This document shows, in pieces, positions 1-13,315 of a stretch of DNA of 64,000 nucleotides (the stretch's first letter is position 1; every line of letters starts with the position of its first letter). The stretch spans positions 35,070,452 through 35,134,451 of the forward strand of contig CM069442.1 in NCBI GenBank assembly GCA_035610835.1. The letters run 5' to 3'. The DNA comes from Ophiura sarsii (lineage: Eukaryota; Echinodermata; Ophiuroidea; Amphilepidida; Ophiuridae). The translations under genes were made by a program, and so were the position numbers. The notes under the pieces are model-generated. The model was not told the DNA's origin. It ran no database searches and worked only from the letters and a program-made list of their open reading frames with translations.

Positions 1-299
1 CCGATGTTAGTTGAAACATTGTCACTGAAGAGTGGGTTGAACCAAGTGACATTTCTAAAAAGATACATATTTAAGAACATCTTGCCACCTGAGGAGTGCA
101 AATACCAAACCAGCTGTCGTGGCCATTACATAAAATAATTCAAATTACATTTAGTATATGTCTGCTCTACCTTGATATAGTTAAAACGTATACAATCTAT
201 CCATAACATATGGTATTGATCAAAAACGATTTGTGGTTAGTGTCTTTTGGCTTGGCCTAATAATGTACTTATATCAACGGGAAAAACTGTTATAAATGT
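1..299. other. No recognised feature
   Basis: AT-rich sequence with no supported reading frame, RNA gene or repeat. It precedes the point where similarity to the 23.9 kb region begins. Confidence 0.5.
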
Positions 300-575
300 G
301 TTTCCATGGTTACTTTGATATTGGTGAAACGAGGAATATTCTTTTGACAATAGTGTGCACCGTGCTTTACGGTTTGCATCAACGGCTTATTTCTAAACCG
401 TGATTATGAAGAATTGCCATGATTATGGGTCATATTGCTTTTAATTATATATATATTTTAGTTTTTAAGAACTACAACTGTGATAAGCTCAAATCTACAT
501 TCATATAACAAAATTTTCTAGATATATATAGAGGCCGATATCAGAAGCTTATCTCCGGGGGAGGGGCATACTGGG

Positions 576-770
576 CTTAAAAAGGGAAGTGAAGAGAAGG
601 AGAAAGGGGAAGAAAGAGAAAGAAAGAGAGAAGAGGAAGAGAAAAGGGAAGGAACGGGAGAAGGGAAAGGGAGAAGGGCAAGGGAGACGGGCAAGGGAGA
701 AGGGAAAGGGAACAGGGAAAGCAAAGGAAAAAGAGGAAGAGAAGGGTAGGACGGAAAGAGAGGAATGATA
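576..770 (+). repeat. Purine-rich (GA) tract
   Basis: About 195 bp of almost pure A and G with short degenerate GGGAAG and GAAAG motifs. A matching tract occupies the same place in copy 2 at 24160-24335. Such tracts can form triplex (H-) DNA. The apparent basic or serine-rich reading frames here are composition artefacts. Confidence 0.85.
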
Positions 771-789
771 AGAATTATGCGGATAGTTG

Positions 790-1849
790 TGTGATTTGTG
801 TGAGCTTGGATTCCGTAACTTTAGTGGCTTTCAGGGTTATTATAAGACCGGGAAAGAGATTCCCACCTCCACACTTCGACATTGGGGGAATTGTGCCTAT
901 CTAAGGCATGCAAGGGATTTACTTATTTCCCATTTAATTGACAATTTGCTCCTTGCCGGTCTGACGGGCAATAACAATGACACAATTTTCACACGGTTAT
1001 TATTCGGTAGTGGTCTTCGTGAAAGTAGTCAATTAAGGCAATACGAAGGTAAAGGGTTGATTTCTTTATGGATTTTGACTGACAGCATTGATCTATTTTA
1101 CAGTAACAGCTATTACCTTGATCGTTATACCTTTAGCAACGTTTTTGCTTAAAAGGGTGACCTTATTTCCTAGGGGCGAGCGTTTTAGACAGAATGAACT
1201 ATGAAATTGCACTTACAGCTGCGACAAACAAAGCACAGGTGGGCACGTATTTCTAGGTTTACTCACCAAAAGTCGATATCCGTTAAGCAGTTGGTGCGGA
1301 AGCAAACCAATGAAGGAGAGAAGAGCCGAAATTTGGTTTTATAATGTTGATACATTTAGAACGTCCCTGAAGCCATCTTGTGGGACAAATTGAGCTTATT
1401 AGGCTTAAATTATGAAATATTGAATCTAATTCGCATGAAGTGCGCAAAAATTATAAATGTTAACACTAAAAAGGTATGACTTTAAAACACGTCACCTGTA
1501 ATTAGTAGGGGGAACGTCACGTCACCTGTCACCTTGACGTCCCCCACATGAACATTCCGGGGGCTTGGTCACGCCCCCCTCCCCTCCCCCCTCGCTTGCG
1601 CCGCCTATGCAGTTTAGTGAATCGTAACTTATGGTTGAATCTTCGGAGGAAATTGGAAAATAGCCTGAAAAAATAGCTGATCAGGTATTATTTTATCAAT
1701 CGCATTTTCTGTAACGTTGCACAGAAAATACATATTGGGTTCATATACATATGATACTGTCTTATAGGCTTGTACAGTTGACGCAAATTGTACACTTCCG
1801 ATTTATCTCTGATATTTTAATTGATGGTAAATATTGTAGCATTCTGGAT
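790..1849. other. No recognised feature
   Basis: Single-copy-looking sequence. An open frame of 121 codons spans 787-1152 on the plus strand, but it has no recognisable motif and no conserved copy in copy 2. A short C-rich patch lies at about 1540-1610. Confidence 0.4.
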
Positions 1850-2305
1850 ATTCTTGACTAATGAATGTGTCTGACAGATCAGTGAATGAAATATATAGAA
1901 ACCGTGAATGGGCTTACGGATATATCAGTCAATGCTATTGCTACCTATGAAGCAGTGAATGAGATTAACGGTGCCGTAAACGGTTTTAAGGATCGGTGAG
2001 CGGAATTTAATGAGTAGTGAAGATGATTCATGGAGCAGTGAATGGAATTCAAAGAGCAGTAAATGAGATTCACGGTGCAGTGGATGGAATTCACAGAGCA
2101 ATGAATAGAGTTCAAGGATCAGTGAATGGAATTCAAGTATCAGTGAATGATACTTACGGTGCAATGAATGAGATTCGCGGTGCAGTGAAAGAGATTCGTG
2201 ATACAGTGATTGAGATTCACGGTGCAGTAAATGAGATTCACGGTGCAGTGAGGGGGATTCGTGAAGTAGTGAATTGGATTCTAGTGACAGTGAATGAGTC
2301 AAAGA
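1850..2305 (+). repeat. 21-bp minisatellite (roughly 20 degenerate units)
   Basis: The tandem unit resembles GTGAATGAGATTCACGGTGCA and occurs about twenty times with substitutions. Because 21 is a multiple of three, both strands stay open. The plus strand (from 2017) reads as a heptad of the AVNEIHG type and the minus strand as a serine/histidine/leucine heptad. Relic units recur at 4725-4845. I see no evidence that either frame is a gene. Confidence 0.85.
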
Positions 2306-2309
2306 TGAG

Positions 2310-4720
2310 TAAACGAGGAGTGAGAATTAAATATATACATCTTTCTTATCATAAAGCTTATCGAAAGCTCTGTAGTAATTGTTGACCTGTTATAATACAT
2401 TGCTGATCTATACCGATTCTCTTATGGCATCTTTTATTTATAATAGATCCAGGTCATTCAAGCTACTAGTAACTGTTTAAAGTTTATTTAGGGGTTCAAT
2501 AAGGTTTCGGAGCCTTGTTTATCTTGAATCGACAACGGTAAGACGGGTTTATTTTGCGAGGGCAGCTTACAACGACGAAGACCTTGTTGAACCCCGTTCA
2601 ACAACGACCAAACATATTTACATCATTCAAATGTGAATATCGTTTTGGATAATTAATGAAAACAAGTACAAAACTTGTTTTAATAGGCTTAATTTGACAT
2701 TAAAAAAATAGCTGCTCTTTAAAAATCGAGAAAAAAAAGTTTACGTTTATTATAATTAGGCCCTTATTTGGACATCGTCCGTTCCCCGTAAATGGGCGAT
2801 CGAACTTCAGAATGGGCTGGGTTACAAAAGGTAAACATGAGAGAAGACAAATTATTTCGCAAGTAATTGTGAAATTAAAAATATTTTGTAAATAGCATTT
2901 TATTCACACACCACCTTTAACATTCGGAGAAAAATTAAATCAAGAATGCGTTTAATTTACACAACACATTTTGATACATGTTTATAGAATATTTGTATAA
3001 AATCAAAACACACCCCTCCGTTTCAATAGTGATACGGTCCTGGAGATCAAAGCGAACACGTTTCGCCGCGATGATGCAAAAATTGCGATTCTCTTGCGCT
3101 CAGGTAGCGACGGTTCGGCTAAAATTGTGGCTTTAGAAGTGAACCTTTACATATGGCCCTCGCCAAGAATATTTTCCTCAGGGGTATAGCTACATTTCGG
3201 TATATAAAGCTATTTGCTAACTTTAAGGATTTCATGGCGAAATGCATTTATACGCCGAAAAAATGAACAAATTTGTGCGAACATTTTTGTTTGTTTACAA
3301 TTTTGCGGTTTCCAAATAAGGTTCGCTATCCTAGTAATTTGCATATGAACAGTGGGTTTATCTCAAATCAACAACGCTTTGTTACTGTACTTAAGGTATG
3401 GGGGAGTTGTTGAACTGCTGTTCTAACCCTTATCTGTCCTATCATGATCTAACATAGGCGGATGCTCCACATGAAAGAATTGACACAATTACAAATTTAC
3501 TTCATAAATAATGAGCCTAAACTTATTGAATGGGATACACAAACATTGCACACTTAAGAAGTAACTCAAATCCTTAAAAAAAATCTAACAAAGAAAAGTA
3601 TCAGTAAATACGATGATATATGCACTTAAAGTTAAGTAAAGGTATAAAAGACAGAAGCGTTTGTTAAATTTGTTTAGACAGACTCTGATTAATTCCATTG
3701 ATGTTATTAATAAAACACAAAGATTCATAATCAAAAGCAATGTTCCCACAGGCAAAACTCCTTAGTGTCGGCCAATGTACTAAACACAGATCCATACTAA
3801 ATCTTTGAGTGGTTAATGCAATGTTGAATGCCGTTTTTAACTAAATGCGATAAGATAAATAAGAATGCATTAATTTAGTTCCGCCGTGTTTTCGAAGTTA
3901 TCCTCGAGCTGAAATAAACACAAATGTACGGTGTTGGTCTCAGGAGGTTGCAAGAAAGTTCCGCTTTGTTACAGCAGTATATAATGTCTCTCATCCGTTT
4001 TTTACATATCTGTGTCCTTTCATGAATATTAATGATTAATTGTAATAAATGGGTGACTTGATTTTTAATGCATAATTACTTTTATTTGTTGCAAGATGTT
4101 TACTTTTAAAAGGTAGAGCAAACATTTTACATATATTTTAACGGATTATTAAGGATGATTACTCGCATCATATTGAGTCAGATAACAGGAACGAAAAAGG
4201 AAAACCCGGTGGATTAAGAACATGACGATTTAGTCGAAAATCATAATAACGAATTAAATATGTTTTATGAAAATCATGAAAAAGAAGAAGCAACATTTTG
4301 TTTTACGATCACATGAGACCGTTTTACATTTAATAGTGACGTCTTGAGCGTGTATAGATTTGTTTACGGCATGGATATAGAGGCCATAGGGTCCAAAAAG
4401 CGAACGATGTGACCCCTCACCTTCTCCACCCCTTGTATTGTTGGATAACTTGTGTATAACGTTCTATTTCGAAACAAAGCAATTAAAGCCAGTATGTGAT
4501 GTTCTTTGAAAACATAGGATGAAAATAACCTACAATGTCGCCTCTAGACGTTCTTTTCGTTTGCGAAATGCTGTGAGACATGTTAAGTTTTGTTAACTCA
4601 ACAGCACGGTTATTTTCTTAATATACTTTATCAAATTGCTTAGTAATGTTTCAATGTAAAAATACAAATACATAGGCCTACTGAAATCAAAAGGGAAGTT
4701 TTCATAAGTGGGTATCATGA
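2310..4720. other. No gene; two small inverted repeats
   Basis: No supported coding region. A short foldback joins about 2492-2506 to 2583-2598 (shared GGGGTTCAA core). A 12-bp inverted match of the CCTTATTTGGA type pairs about 2762-2773 with 3311-3322, flanking a relatively CpG-rich stretch of 550 bp that could be an old non-autonomous transposon. The rest is AT-rich without visible structure. Confidence 0.35.
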
Positions 4721-4724
4721 CGCA

Positions 4725-4845
4725 GTAATGTCTTTCACGGAGCGGAGCATTGAATGGGTTCCATAATACAGTGAATGGGTATACGGAGCAGTGAATAACT
4801 GGTTATCAAACAGTGAGTGGATTTCACGTATCAGTAATCTTTTCA
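4725..4845 (+). repeat. Relic of the 21-bp minisatellite
   Basis: Several GAGCAGTGAATGG-like units of the same family as the array at 1850-2305 lie about 2.4 kb downstream of it. Confidence 0.7.
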
Positions 4846-5394
4846 TAAAAGGTTCAACAAAAGAAAATATACCACTTTGTTTATGTCATTTTGAGTAACA
4901 TTCAATTTTCTTTTGACCAAACAGGCTAGATAGGCATTTAGATGAATTTTTAAGGCATAATTTTATACCAAATTTGCCCCCTAACAACAAAAATAAACCA
5001 TGATTAGCACCATTTAAAGAAAAAAGTCCTATTTCCAAACGTCTAAGGAACAATTGTTAACACACAAAATGTCTTAAGACCAACGCATTTTCACTGTGCG
5101 ACCGATAGCCCCGTCAATCCTGGCTCCACACACACACAGAGAGACGCCAATTGGTCATTTCTTCTGATAACGCATACCTTTAATGGAACCATTAAAACCA
5201 GTAAATGGTCAACTTAGTAAAACATCGGCTTAAATTGTCAATTTAGTTCCATATCCTTAATATGTTTTAACGACGTTATTTTCAATCATCTACTTTAGGC
5301 ACACGAGAACATTATAAGGAGCTATTGCGTTAATAGCCGAGCCCGGAAAGGAAAAGCATATATAAATGCTGCCAGGTACAGCTCTTTTCAAGAA

Positions 5395-8300
5395 TAGTCA
5401 GGGCCACTATGTAATTTCGTTGGATTTTTGTGGGGAGTTGCTAATTTTTGCATCTAATTAATGTTTATAGACCACTGATACCAGAAAACAATGTTTACAC
5501 ATTTTTAAAATTTCCAATGGCGGCCATATTGGATTTTTAAAATGGCGGCCAAATTTTGACATATTTAAACTATTTTTAAACAAAACATGACATGTGGTCA
5601 CTTTTTAAAGCTCATTTTTTGGTATAAATGTCATGTCTGTTACCCCTAAAGCAGAACTAACTAGCCCTGATCTTAATTTAAAAATGGCGGCCATGACTTA
5701 GAGGTTATTCAAGATGACGTCCAAAATGGCCGCCCAAACTGGTCAAATCTCATAATATGACATAGCAATCAAAATGTATGGTTTAAGTATAGTTTTAATA
5801 GTGGGATGTATGTATTACATCACTAGACACTCATATCCAGAATTGTTGCTTTCTTAAACCAAGATGGCCACCAAAATGGCCGCCAAAAATTGTAAAATTC
5901 CATAAATTGGCATAAATGAACCCATCCTGTATGATCAGAGTATAGCTTTAACAATGGGATGTATGTATTAGATCACTAGAACGTCATATCTAGTATTCTT
6001 GATTTATTAACATACTTTAAAACCAAAATGGCCGCCAAATTAATGGCCAAAAATGGTCAAATATGGTCAAATTTTAATAAAATAGCATAATATCAACCGA
6101 TATGTATGATAAAAATATGATTTTAACAATGGGATGTATGTGTTAGACCACTAGTAACTCATATTCAATGTTTTTGCTTTGTTAACATAGTTAAAAATAT
6201 TCAAAATGGCTGCCAAAATAGCCCCAAAATGGGTCCCAAATGGCTGCAAAAATGGTCAAATTCTATTAAATGTGATAATATCAACCAAAATGTATAATGA
6301 AAATATAGTTTTAATAATGGAATGTATGTATTAGACCCCTAGTAATTCATATCCAGTATTTTTGCTTTGTTAACATACTTATAAATACAAAATGGCCCCA
6401 AAAATGGGTCCCAAAATGACTGAACAAATTGTCGGAATTCCATAAAATGGGATAATATCAACCAAAATGTCTGATGAAAGTATAGTTTTAACATTGAGAT
6501 GTATAATTTAGACCACTAGTAACTCATATCCAGTATATTTGCATTGTAATAGCATACTTTAAATCCAAGATGGCCACCAAAATGGCCGCTGTAAATGTAA
6601 AAATAGTCTACATAAGTGTAAGTTAATCCAGAATAGATATTGTAAGAGTGTATATTACATTACATGCAGCAAATAGTATGTTCTAAACTGCAGTTGAGCA
6701 TTGCTTTTAGATATAAAGCCCACCTCTGTGACAGTTTTGATTCGGTAAAACTTTCCAAAATTGCTGCCAGAATGGTTAAGTTGATGTTAAATGACCCAAA
6801 ACAATTGTTTTGTATTGTAAATGACCATATTATGTAATGCCAACACCCCAAATCTAATGGGACAGCATTCACTATATGTCTATGATAAAGCCTAGGGGCT
6901 GTACTAGATCTAGTTTGAGTATTTTAAAATATATAAGATGGCTTTAAAAGGTTAAAATAACTGAAAAGCAGTATATAGTTCATTGTTAGTGTTACATTAG
7001 ATATGACCATGTATAGCTTTTAATCCACCTAGTAGACATATTTGTATGTGACAATGTATGATATAATGTTATAGAGTCCATTTCTTTCCATTCTGACCAT
7101 ATTTTAATCAATTGGTGACCACTTGTAGTAATTGTTTTGACCATTTAGAGGTAATTTTAATGAAATGGTCATTATAATGGCCATCGTAATAACATTATAC
7201 ATTGTCAAAATGGAGTCTATACCATTCAATCATACCTTGTCACATACAAATACGTTTACTGGATGGATTAAAAGCTGTAGATATAATAACTTGGTCATAT
7301 CTAATGTAAGCCTAACAATAAACTAATACTGTTTTTTGGTTATTTTACCCTTTTGCCGCCATCTTGGATATTTTAAAATGCTCAAACTAGATCTAGACTT
7401 TATCATAATAGTGAATGCTGTCCCATTAGATTCGGGGTGTTGGTATTACATAGTATGGTCATTTACAATACAATACAATATTGTTAGGTCATTTAACATC
7501 AACTTAATAATAGTAGGGACTGCTCAGGAATATAGCTACAAGAAAAACCGAAGTCAATCGAATAAATAGACAACGCAACACGTAGACGCAACACCTTGAG
7601 CAAATCATGATTAGGGGATACACAAGCCAAGCCCGGTTGAAATAGTGAAATGTCACGGTACAAAGTATAGTGATGATACTTTTAGGTTTATTAGTTGCTA
7701 AATGGGAGTGCTATAGTAAGATATATTTATTTCGTAAACATGTAGGCCTAACTCTAATTAATTGGCAGAAATCGGTATTTCAACTTGATAGTTAAGCCAA
7801 TAAAGCTAGAGTAATATATGCTCAAATGAGCATGAAATATTATACACGTTTTACAGATAAAATCTTATAGCAACAGGCAACACCATGGTTTCATTGGGCG
7901 GATAGGGCCTCAAATCATCAGTCGCCGACCATTTGGTCAGTTCAGGGCATGTATTGAATAAAGGAAACATGAAATATTCACTGATTGAGCATTGTAGGCT
8001 TATATATAAATATATAGGGCATGCGTCGTTCTTAAAAGCACGCACTTATGAATTAATGGCAGTAATGGCAGCCATTTTGGAAAGTGATACAGAATCAAAA
8101 TTGTCACAGAGGTGGGCCTTATATCTAAAAGCAATAGCTTAACAGTTTAGAACATACTATGTGGTGTATGTGATGTAATAGTCTTACAATATCTATTCTG
8201 GATTGTCAGACACTCATGTAGACTATTTTTACATGTACAGCTGCCATTTTGGTGGCCATCTTGGATTTAAAGTATGTTATTACAATTCAAATATACTGGA

Positions 8301-9280
8301 TATGAGTTACCAGTGGTCTAATACATACATCCCAATGTTAAAACTATACTTTCATCTTACATTTTGGTTGATATTATCCCATTTTATGGAATTCCGACAA
8401 TTTGTTCAGTCACTTTGGGACCCATTTTGGGGGCCATTTTGGATTTTTAAGTATATTAACAAAGCAAAAACACTCGGATATGAGTTACATGTGGTCTAAT
8501 ACATACATACATCCTATCATTAAAACTATATTTTTATCATACATTTTGGTTGATATTATCCCATTTTATGGAATTCGACAATTTTTGAAGCCATTTTGAG
8601 ACCCATTTTGGGGCTATTATGGCAGCCATTTTGGATTTTTAACTATGTCAACAAAGCAACAGTACTTGATATGAGTTACTAGTGGTCTGATACATACATC
8701 CCATCATTAAAATCATATTTTCATCATACATTTCAGTTGATATTATGCTATTCTATTGACATTTTTATAATATTTGACCATTTTTGGCCATCAATTTGGC
8801 GGCCATTTTGGTTTTAAAGTATGTTAACAAAACAAGAATACTAGATATGAGTTTCCAGTAGTCTGTATCATACATCCCATTGTTAAAGCTATACTCTAAA
8901 CATACATGTTGGATCATATATGCCAATATATGAAATTTTACCATTTTTCGCGGCCATTTTGGCGGCCATCTTGGTTTTCGGTGTGTTAATAAAGCAAAAG
9001 TTCTGGATATGAGTGTGTAGTGGTCTATTACATACATCCCACTATTAAAACTATACTTTCACGGTTTTCACCATATATTTTGATTGCTATACGTCATTTA
9101 ATGAGATGAAGATTGGCGGCCATTTTGAAATTCCAAAATGGCTGCTATAACGGATTTTAAAAATGTGTAAACATTGGTTTTCACTTTCTGTAGACCTTTA
9201 CCTTTATGAAAATGCAAAAATTAGCAACTCCCCACAAAAATCCAACGAATCTACTGCATAGCACATAGTGGCCCTGACTA
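5395..9280. mobile_element. Long foldback element with mirror-image tandem arrays
   Basis: The outer ends are inverted copies: the left begins TAGTCAGGGCCACTATGT and the right end is its reverse complement, with similarity continuing for about 55 bp. Inside, each arm holds about five degenerate tandem units of 165-190 bp. Units repeat a block containing ACTAGTAACTCATATCCAG and motifs such as AAAATGGCGGCC. The arms meet near 7150, where the central few hundred bases are also palindromic. No transposase frame is visible, so it is non-autonomous. The paralogous site near 25020 in copy 2 lacks it. The architecture resembles foldback elements of the Drosophila FB and sea-urchin TU type. Target-site duplication is unclear. 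The right arm carries a nested 542-bp insertion. Confidence 0.85.
7511..8052 (+). mobile_element. TTAA-flanked 542-bp element, copy 1
   Basis: This segment interrupts the right arm of the foldback element. The left arm at about 6770-6790 gives the uninterrupted sequence. TTAA lies at both edges (7504-7507 and 8053-8056). Related copies start with TAGTAGGGACTGCTCAGG at 42755, 43644 and, inverted, 44634. TTAA duplication is typical of piggyBac-type elements, but I see no terminal inverted repeats and no transposase, so the class is open. Confidence 0.7.
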
Positions 9281-9442
9281 GAACGTCAATATAAAACGAG
9301 GGTCTTTTAAAAGGAACTCTATACTCCCATCGCGGTAACATGTTAGTCGTCCATGTTTTTGAAAATAAAAAGTCAATGTTTCACCCAAGTTTTAATGTAG
9401 AGATGAGGGCAACGTGTGGGTGTGTGGGGTGGAAGTGGTTGT

Positions 9443-9475
9443 GTTTTTGTTGTTGTTGTTGTTTTGGTTTGTTTG
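9443..9475 (+). repeat. GTT-rich microsatellite
   Basis: A short run of TTG/GTT triplets in copy 1. The corresponding place in copy 2 (about 25300-25325) carries a TTTG tetranucleotide run, so the low-complexity tract was already present before the two copies diverged. Confidence 0.6.
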
Positions 9476-10725
9476 TCTTTATGTAGGGGGTATCTGTTTT
9501 TTGTTTCGTTTATTTCTTATTTTAACTTTAGTGTAAGGCATACTAAAAGCGTTTAATAAAATCGATTCAAATTCTAAATTATACATTTAGTAATAAGTGT
9601 TACCCTTACGCACTAACGGGTAACCCTTTATAAAGTACAAGTACAAGTTTGATATTGAGAAAATTACGTGGACTGACTCCATTACGTTAAAAAGACAACC
9701 CATTTTTAGTTATTAACTTATCCCTATATCTGTTATGCAATTTATTCTAGTTTATCACATATCAAAGTATAATGAAAATTGACACCTGTTGTTCTATTTT
9801 CAAGTTCCCGTTTAATCCAGTCAACTGTCTGTAGTGCAAACATGAAATGCAATGAATGATGTATGAGAACTGTTGTGGTAGGTCGCTGAGATGGGCATCA
9901 AAACATCAAAGTGATTGGGTCGAACCATCCTACAGAAAGCGATACGGTATACGGTATAAAGCGTCGATTATAACCTCCCTTGGGCATAAAGAGTACACTG
10001 CTCGCCAAACATGCTAAATTGGAATTCCGGAAAACGTCTATTTACAATTGGTAAAGTGACGTGTTATTTGCAGTTCTAAATAAGTATATTTTTGCTCGCG
10101 GAAATAACTGATAATACTTTGCAGCCGGGAATTGTTGAGATAGTAAATTGTGTGTACAAAAGGTGTTATGCAAGTTATATTTTTAATCAAAATTCAAGTA
10201 TCCCGCAAGTAATTAAAGTACCATTAATGTTGTTACAGAATAAGTTAAAGTAATATAGCGATCTTTCGGAAATGTCACACAAGTTTTAGCTCTACACTGC
10301 TAGTACATACATCGGCAAAAAAAAATCAAAATAATTGTATCACCTACAGACTGCACGAAAGGCAGAGGCTATCATACATTTTCAAGGTATAGAACTATCG
10401 AAACAAATTGCAAATTCAATTCATGGTGCATTTGATAATCTACCACATATTTTATTCCAAAACAAAGGCTTAACTGATCTCAGATTAAAATAGTTTTGGG
10501 CTGTCTGTCATAATTACAGTGCTTTTATCGTAAACACGTTGATACATGTACCATGGGACCAGTACCGACGCATATAATTGGAAATTTATTATCGTAAATG
10601 GTACCATGGTTGTACTACACCATACTCAATCAATAGGCGTTGCGAGTTGCTAGAGAAGCGGAGGGCATATCGGAATTTAAATCATAAGCCTTTAGATGCA
10701 TTTCTAATGGTTTAATACCAATTTT

Positions 10726-10797
10726 CCTCGTAGACTCAGTTGGGAGAGCATCCATATATAGTCGGAAGAACCCGAGTTCAAATCCCGGTTGATTCAT
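10726..10797 (+). mobile_element. tRNA-like SINE head or tRNA pseudogene
   Basis: Contains a box A-like segment (AGACTCAGTTGGGAGAGC) and, about 30 bp on, a box B-like segment (GAGTTCAAATCCC) inside a T-arm that pairs with one mismatch. The acceptor ends do not pair and the anticodon arm is poor, so it is not a functional tRNA gene. A second, different head lies at 34575-34650. Confidence 0.6.
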
Positions 10798-10839
10798 GAC
10801 CACCAAAAGGGACAGATTAATAATTATTATCACTTCCAC

Positions 10840-13170
10840 CTCGTTAACTGTGTAACTTTGGTTTCACGACACAAATATGTATTGATTTCAAGTACTCAGA
10901 GAATTGGTACGAGTAAGTATAAAAAGTGGATTGCATGTAGCACTATGTTCAATATGATGACGAATAGAGGGTATGTAAGGTTATATATATATGGATAACG
11001 AACAGTTCAGATGTAAAACATTTTACGATAGTGTTGATTTTCCAAATCTGGCAGTACCATGCAAATCTGTGAAATATACAATATATACCGTAAGTACCGT
11101 TAGAGAGACTCGATATAATGTGTAGTTCACTTAGTACTAAAACACCATAAGGAGGACAATGTCGGACATTAATATTGAAAAAATATAGCATGTATACGGG
11201 CTAAAAGGAAATACAAGTCACAAGGGAGCAGATCTCCATTTGAGAATGTTTAAAATGTGGTGTAAAATTGGAATTCTTTTGGCATGTAACATAAGATGTG
11301 GGGTTCTTCATTTGAGAATGTTTAAAATGCGGTACAAAATTAGAATTATTTTGGCATGTAATGTAAGATAGATTTCGGGCTTTTTATAAATGATTAAATA
11401 TATTATGTTGCCAAACTACTCGGACGATAAATGAACTCCACCTCTGTCTTACACTGTATCTTATGGTATCGCGTATCACTTATTCTTTTCTGATACGATT
11501 CTTTACTTCAATATGCAAGATACCACTGCTTTAGAGATTTTCTGGATAAAGTTCTTTAGTTAAAAGCATCCTGTGTCTTTTCACCCACTTGCTGTATTGC
11601 GTTTCACTCAAAACGAGATACATTGAAACAAAGCTGACCAGGTACTTCATTGTTAATGCAAACGTTTTAAGCAAATTTGAGTACTACTGTCTACTCTTAT
11701 TTCTTTTCACCTGTATATTGATATCTGGTGGGATAGTTTAGAAATATTCTAGCAATACGTTATACAGATTAAGTTTCAACTTAAAAGAATTTTCAAGAGG
11801 AATAGCCATTTGTTTTCCAAACAACTGAGTAAAAAAGTTACAAAAAGCTACCAGAGTGTCTATTTCTGACCCAATCGAATTGTTGTTGGTAATTTACACC
11901 ATGTAAATTCGTCGGCACAAGACTTTCAATTAAGGGGGGGGGGGGGGGGGGGGGGGGGTCATGTTGAAATAAATATTCAGAACATGAATGAGAGATGTAT
12001 TCGCGTTTACCAAGCACCTGAGAACAACCTAGTTATCAGTTATCTAATGTTGTTCTAACCTTGTTTTCATGAATGATTTATCTACTTTGTATCTTATTTT
12101 TCATGAATAATATTTTGAGTGATTTGAGAAAAGATTAACAATTTTAACAAATTACTATAAACTATATAATTGTAGCGCAACCCGTTACTTAAATGGACGG
12201 ATACTGCTAACATGGGAATGAAACACGCTATTTTGAGCAAATTCCTTCGTTTTGGAGGTTTATTTTTTCCTCGACTGAAATCGCTGCGATCTAAGTAATA
12301 ATTACATTATTAGGGGTCCTATCCATATACTCTATCACAGCTTTCTCCAGCTTTACTAAAACATTTGCATACCCAAGACAGGTTAGTGAAGTTTTAAATT
12401 TCAATATGTTATAAGTTTGTTGTCAAATCAACTATTCTGCATTGCAAATCTGGACAAGTTGACCTTGCTTGTTAACGATTAGATTATAACAGGAAGGAGC
12501 TGTGAAGACATTATGCATATGAGAATAAAACGAAGAAGGAAGATGATTCATCGTGGAATTTTAAAGTCACGGAAAGGTGACTTAATTCTCTGATGCAAAT
12601 ATGGAATATAATCGTGGCCAATTCAAATCATACTAAGTAACAGCCTCATACAAATATACTTAGATCCAGAGTAGGAGAACATTTAATATCATTAAGAGTT
12701 TCGACAATATAGTTGTTTATTTCAACAGCAATAACACGAAGTAGCAGACTATTTAGTACGAAGGTTTTATAGATATTTTACGCGGGAAATGTTAAATAAT
12801 TGAATGTTGAAGGCATATCCGAATATTCCACCAAAACGATGAAAAGAAAAGATTCTCTATTGAAATTATTTCTTATAAACATCACATTAACGAAATTGAA
12901 GACATAGACGCAGGAAATATGCCGTTTGTGTTCCTTTTACAGGAGGAGAGTCACCTTATGGACTGTCAACAATTAGGTGAAAGGAATGACTAAGTCATGT
13001 CCATCAGGTCACCCAGTCTTGTGCAAGACAACACAAAAAGTTGCAATAGTTAGTTTTATTTTGTAATGATAACTCCTCCAGTTGTGATGTAAATAAAGAT
13101 TTACGTGTAAAATGTGACTTGAATGTCAGAAATACCCATTGGATATTACTTTAACCTGAGAGATATACAT
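10840..13170. other. No recognised gene
   Basis: AT-rich sequence lying between segments that match copy 2. A local direct repeat near 11240-11370 (GAGAATGTTTAAAATG, twice) and the G25 run are the only structures seen. Confidence 0.4.
11934..11958 (+). repeat. G25 homopolymer
   Basis: An uninterrupted run of 25 G in AT-rich surroundings. A C24 run occurs at 52442-52465. It is G-quadruplex-prone, and its length may be imprecise because sequencers handle such runs poorly. Confidence 0.9.
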
Positions 13171-13315
13171 ATTCTAGTATTGAAAAAGACTAATATTGCG
13201 CGGATGCCCAAGTCACTCGCCGAGAAAGGCGTAAACAGAACACTTACATTTGAAAACGTGCTCGAAGTCCTTTGTTCTACTAGTACTCGAACGGGGATTA
13301 CGAGCTCCGAATATA

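Noticed and set aside
787..1152. 121-codon open frame on the plus strand
   Set aside because: No motif, no conserved copy and no supporting start or splice context. The length is plausible by chance in 64 kb.
1925..2302. 125-codon serine/histidine/leucine-rich frame on the minus strand
   Set aside because: It is the antisense reading of the 21-bp minisatellite and stays open because the unit is a multiple of three.
10726..10797. Functional tRNA gene
   Set aside because: Box A and box B are present but the acceptor and anticodon stems do not form. It is better explained as a SINE head or pseudogene.
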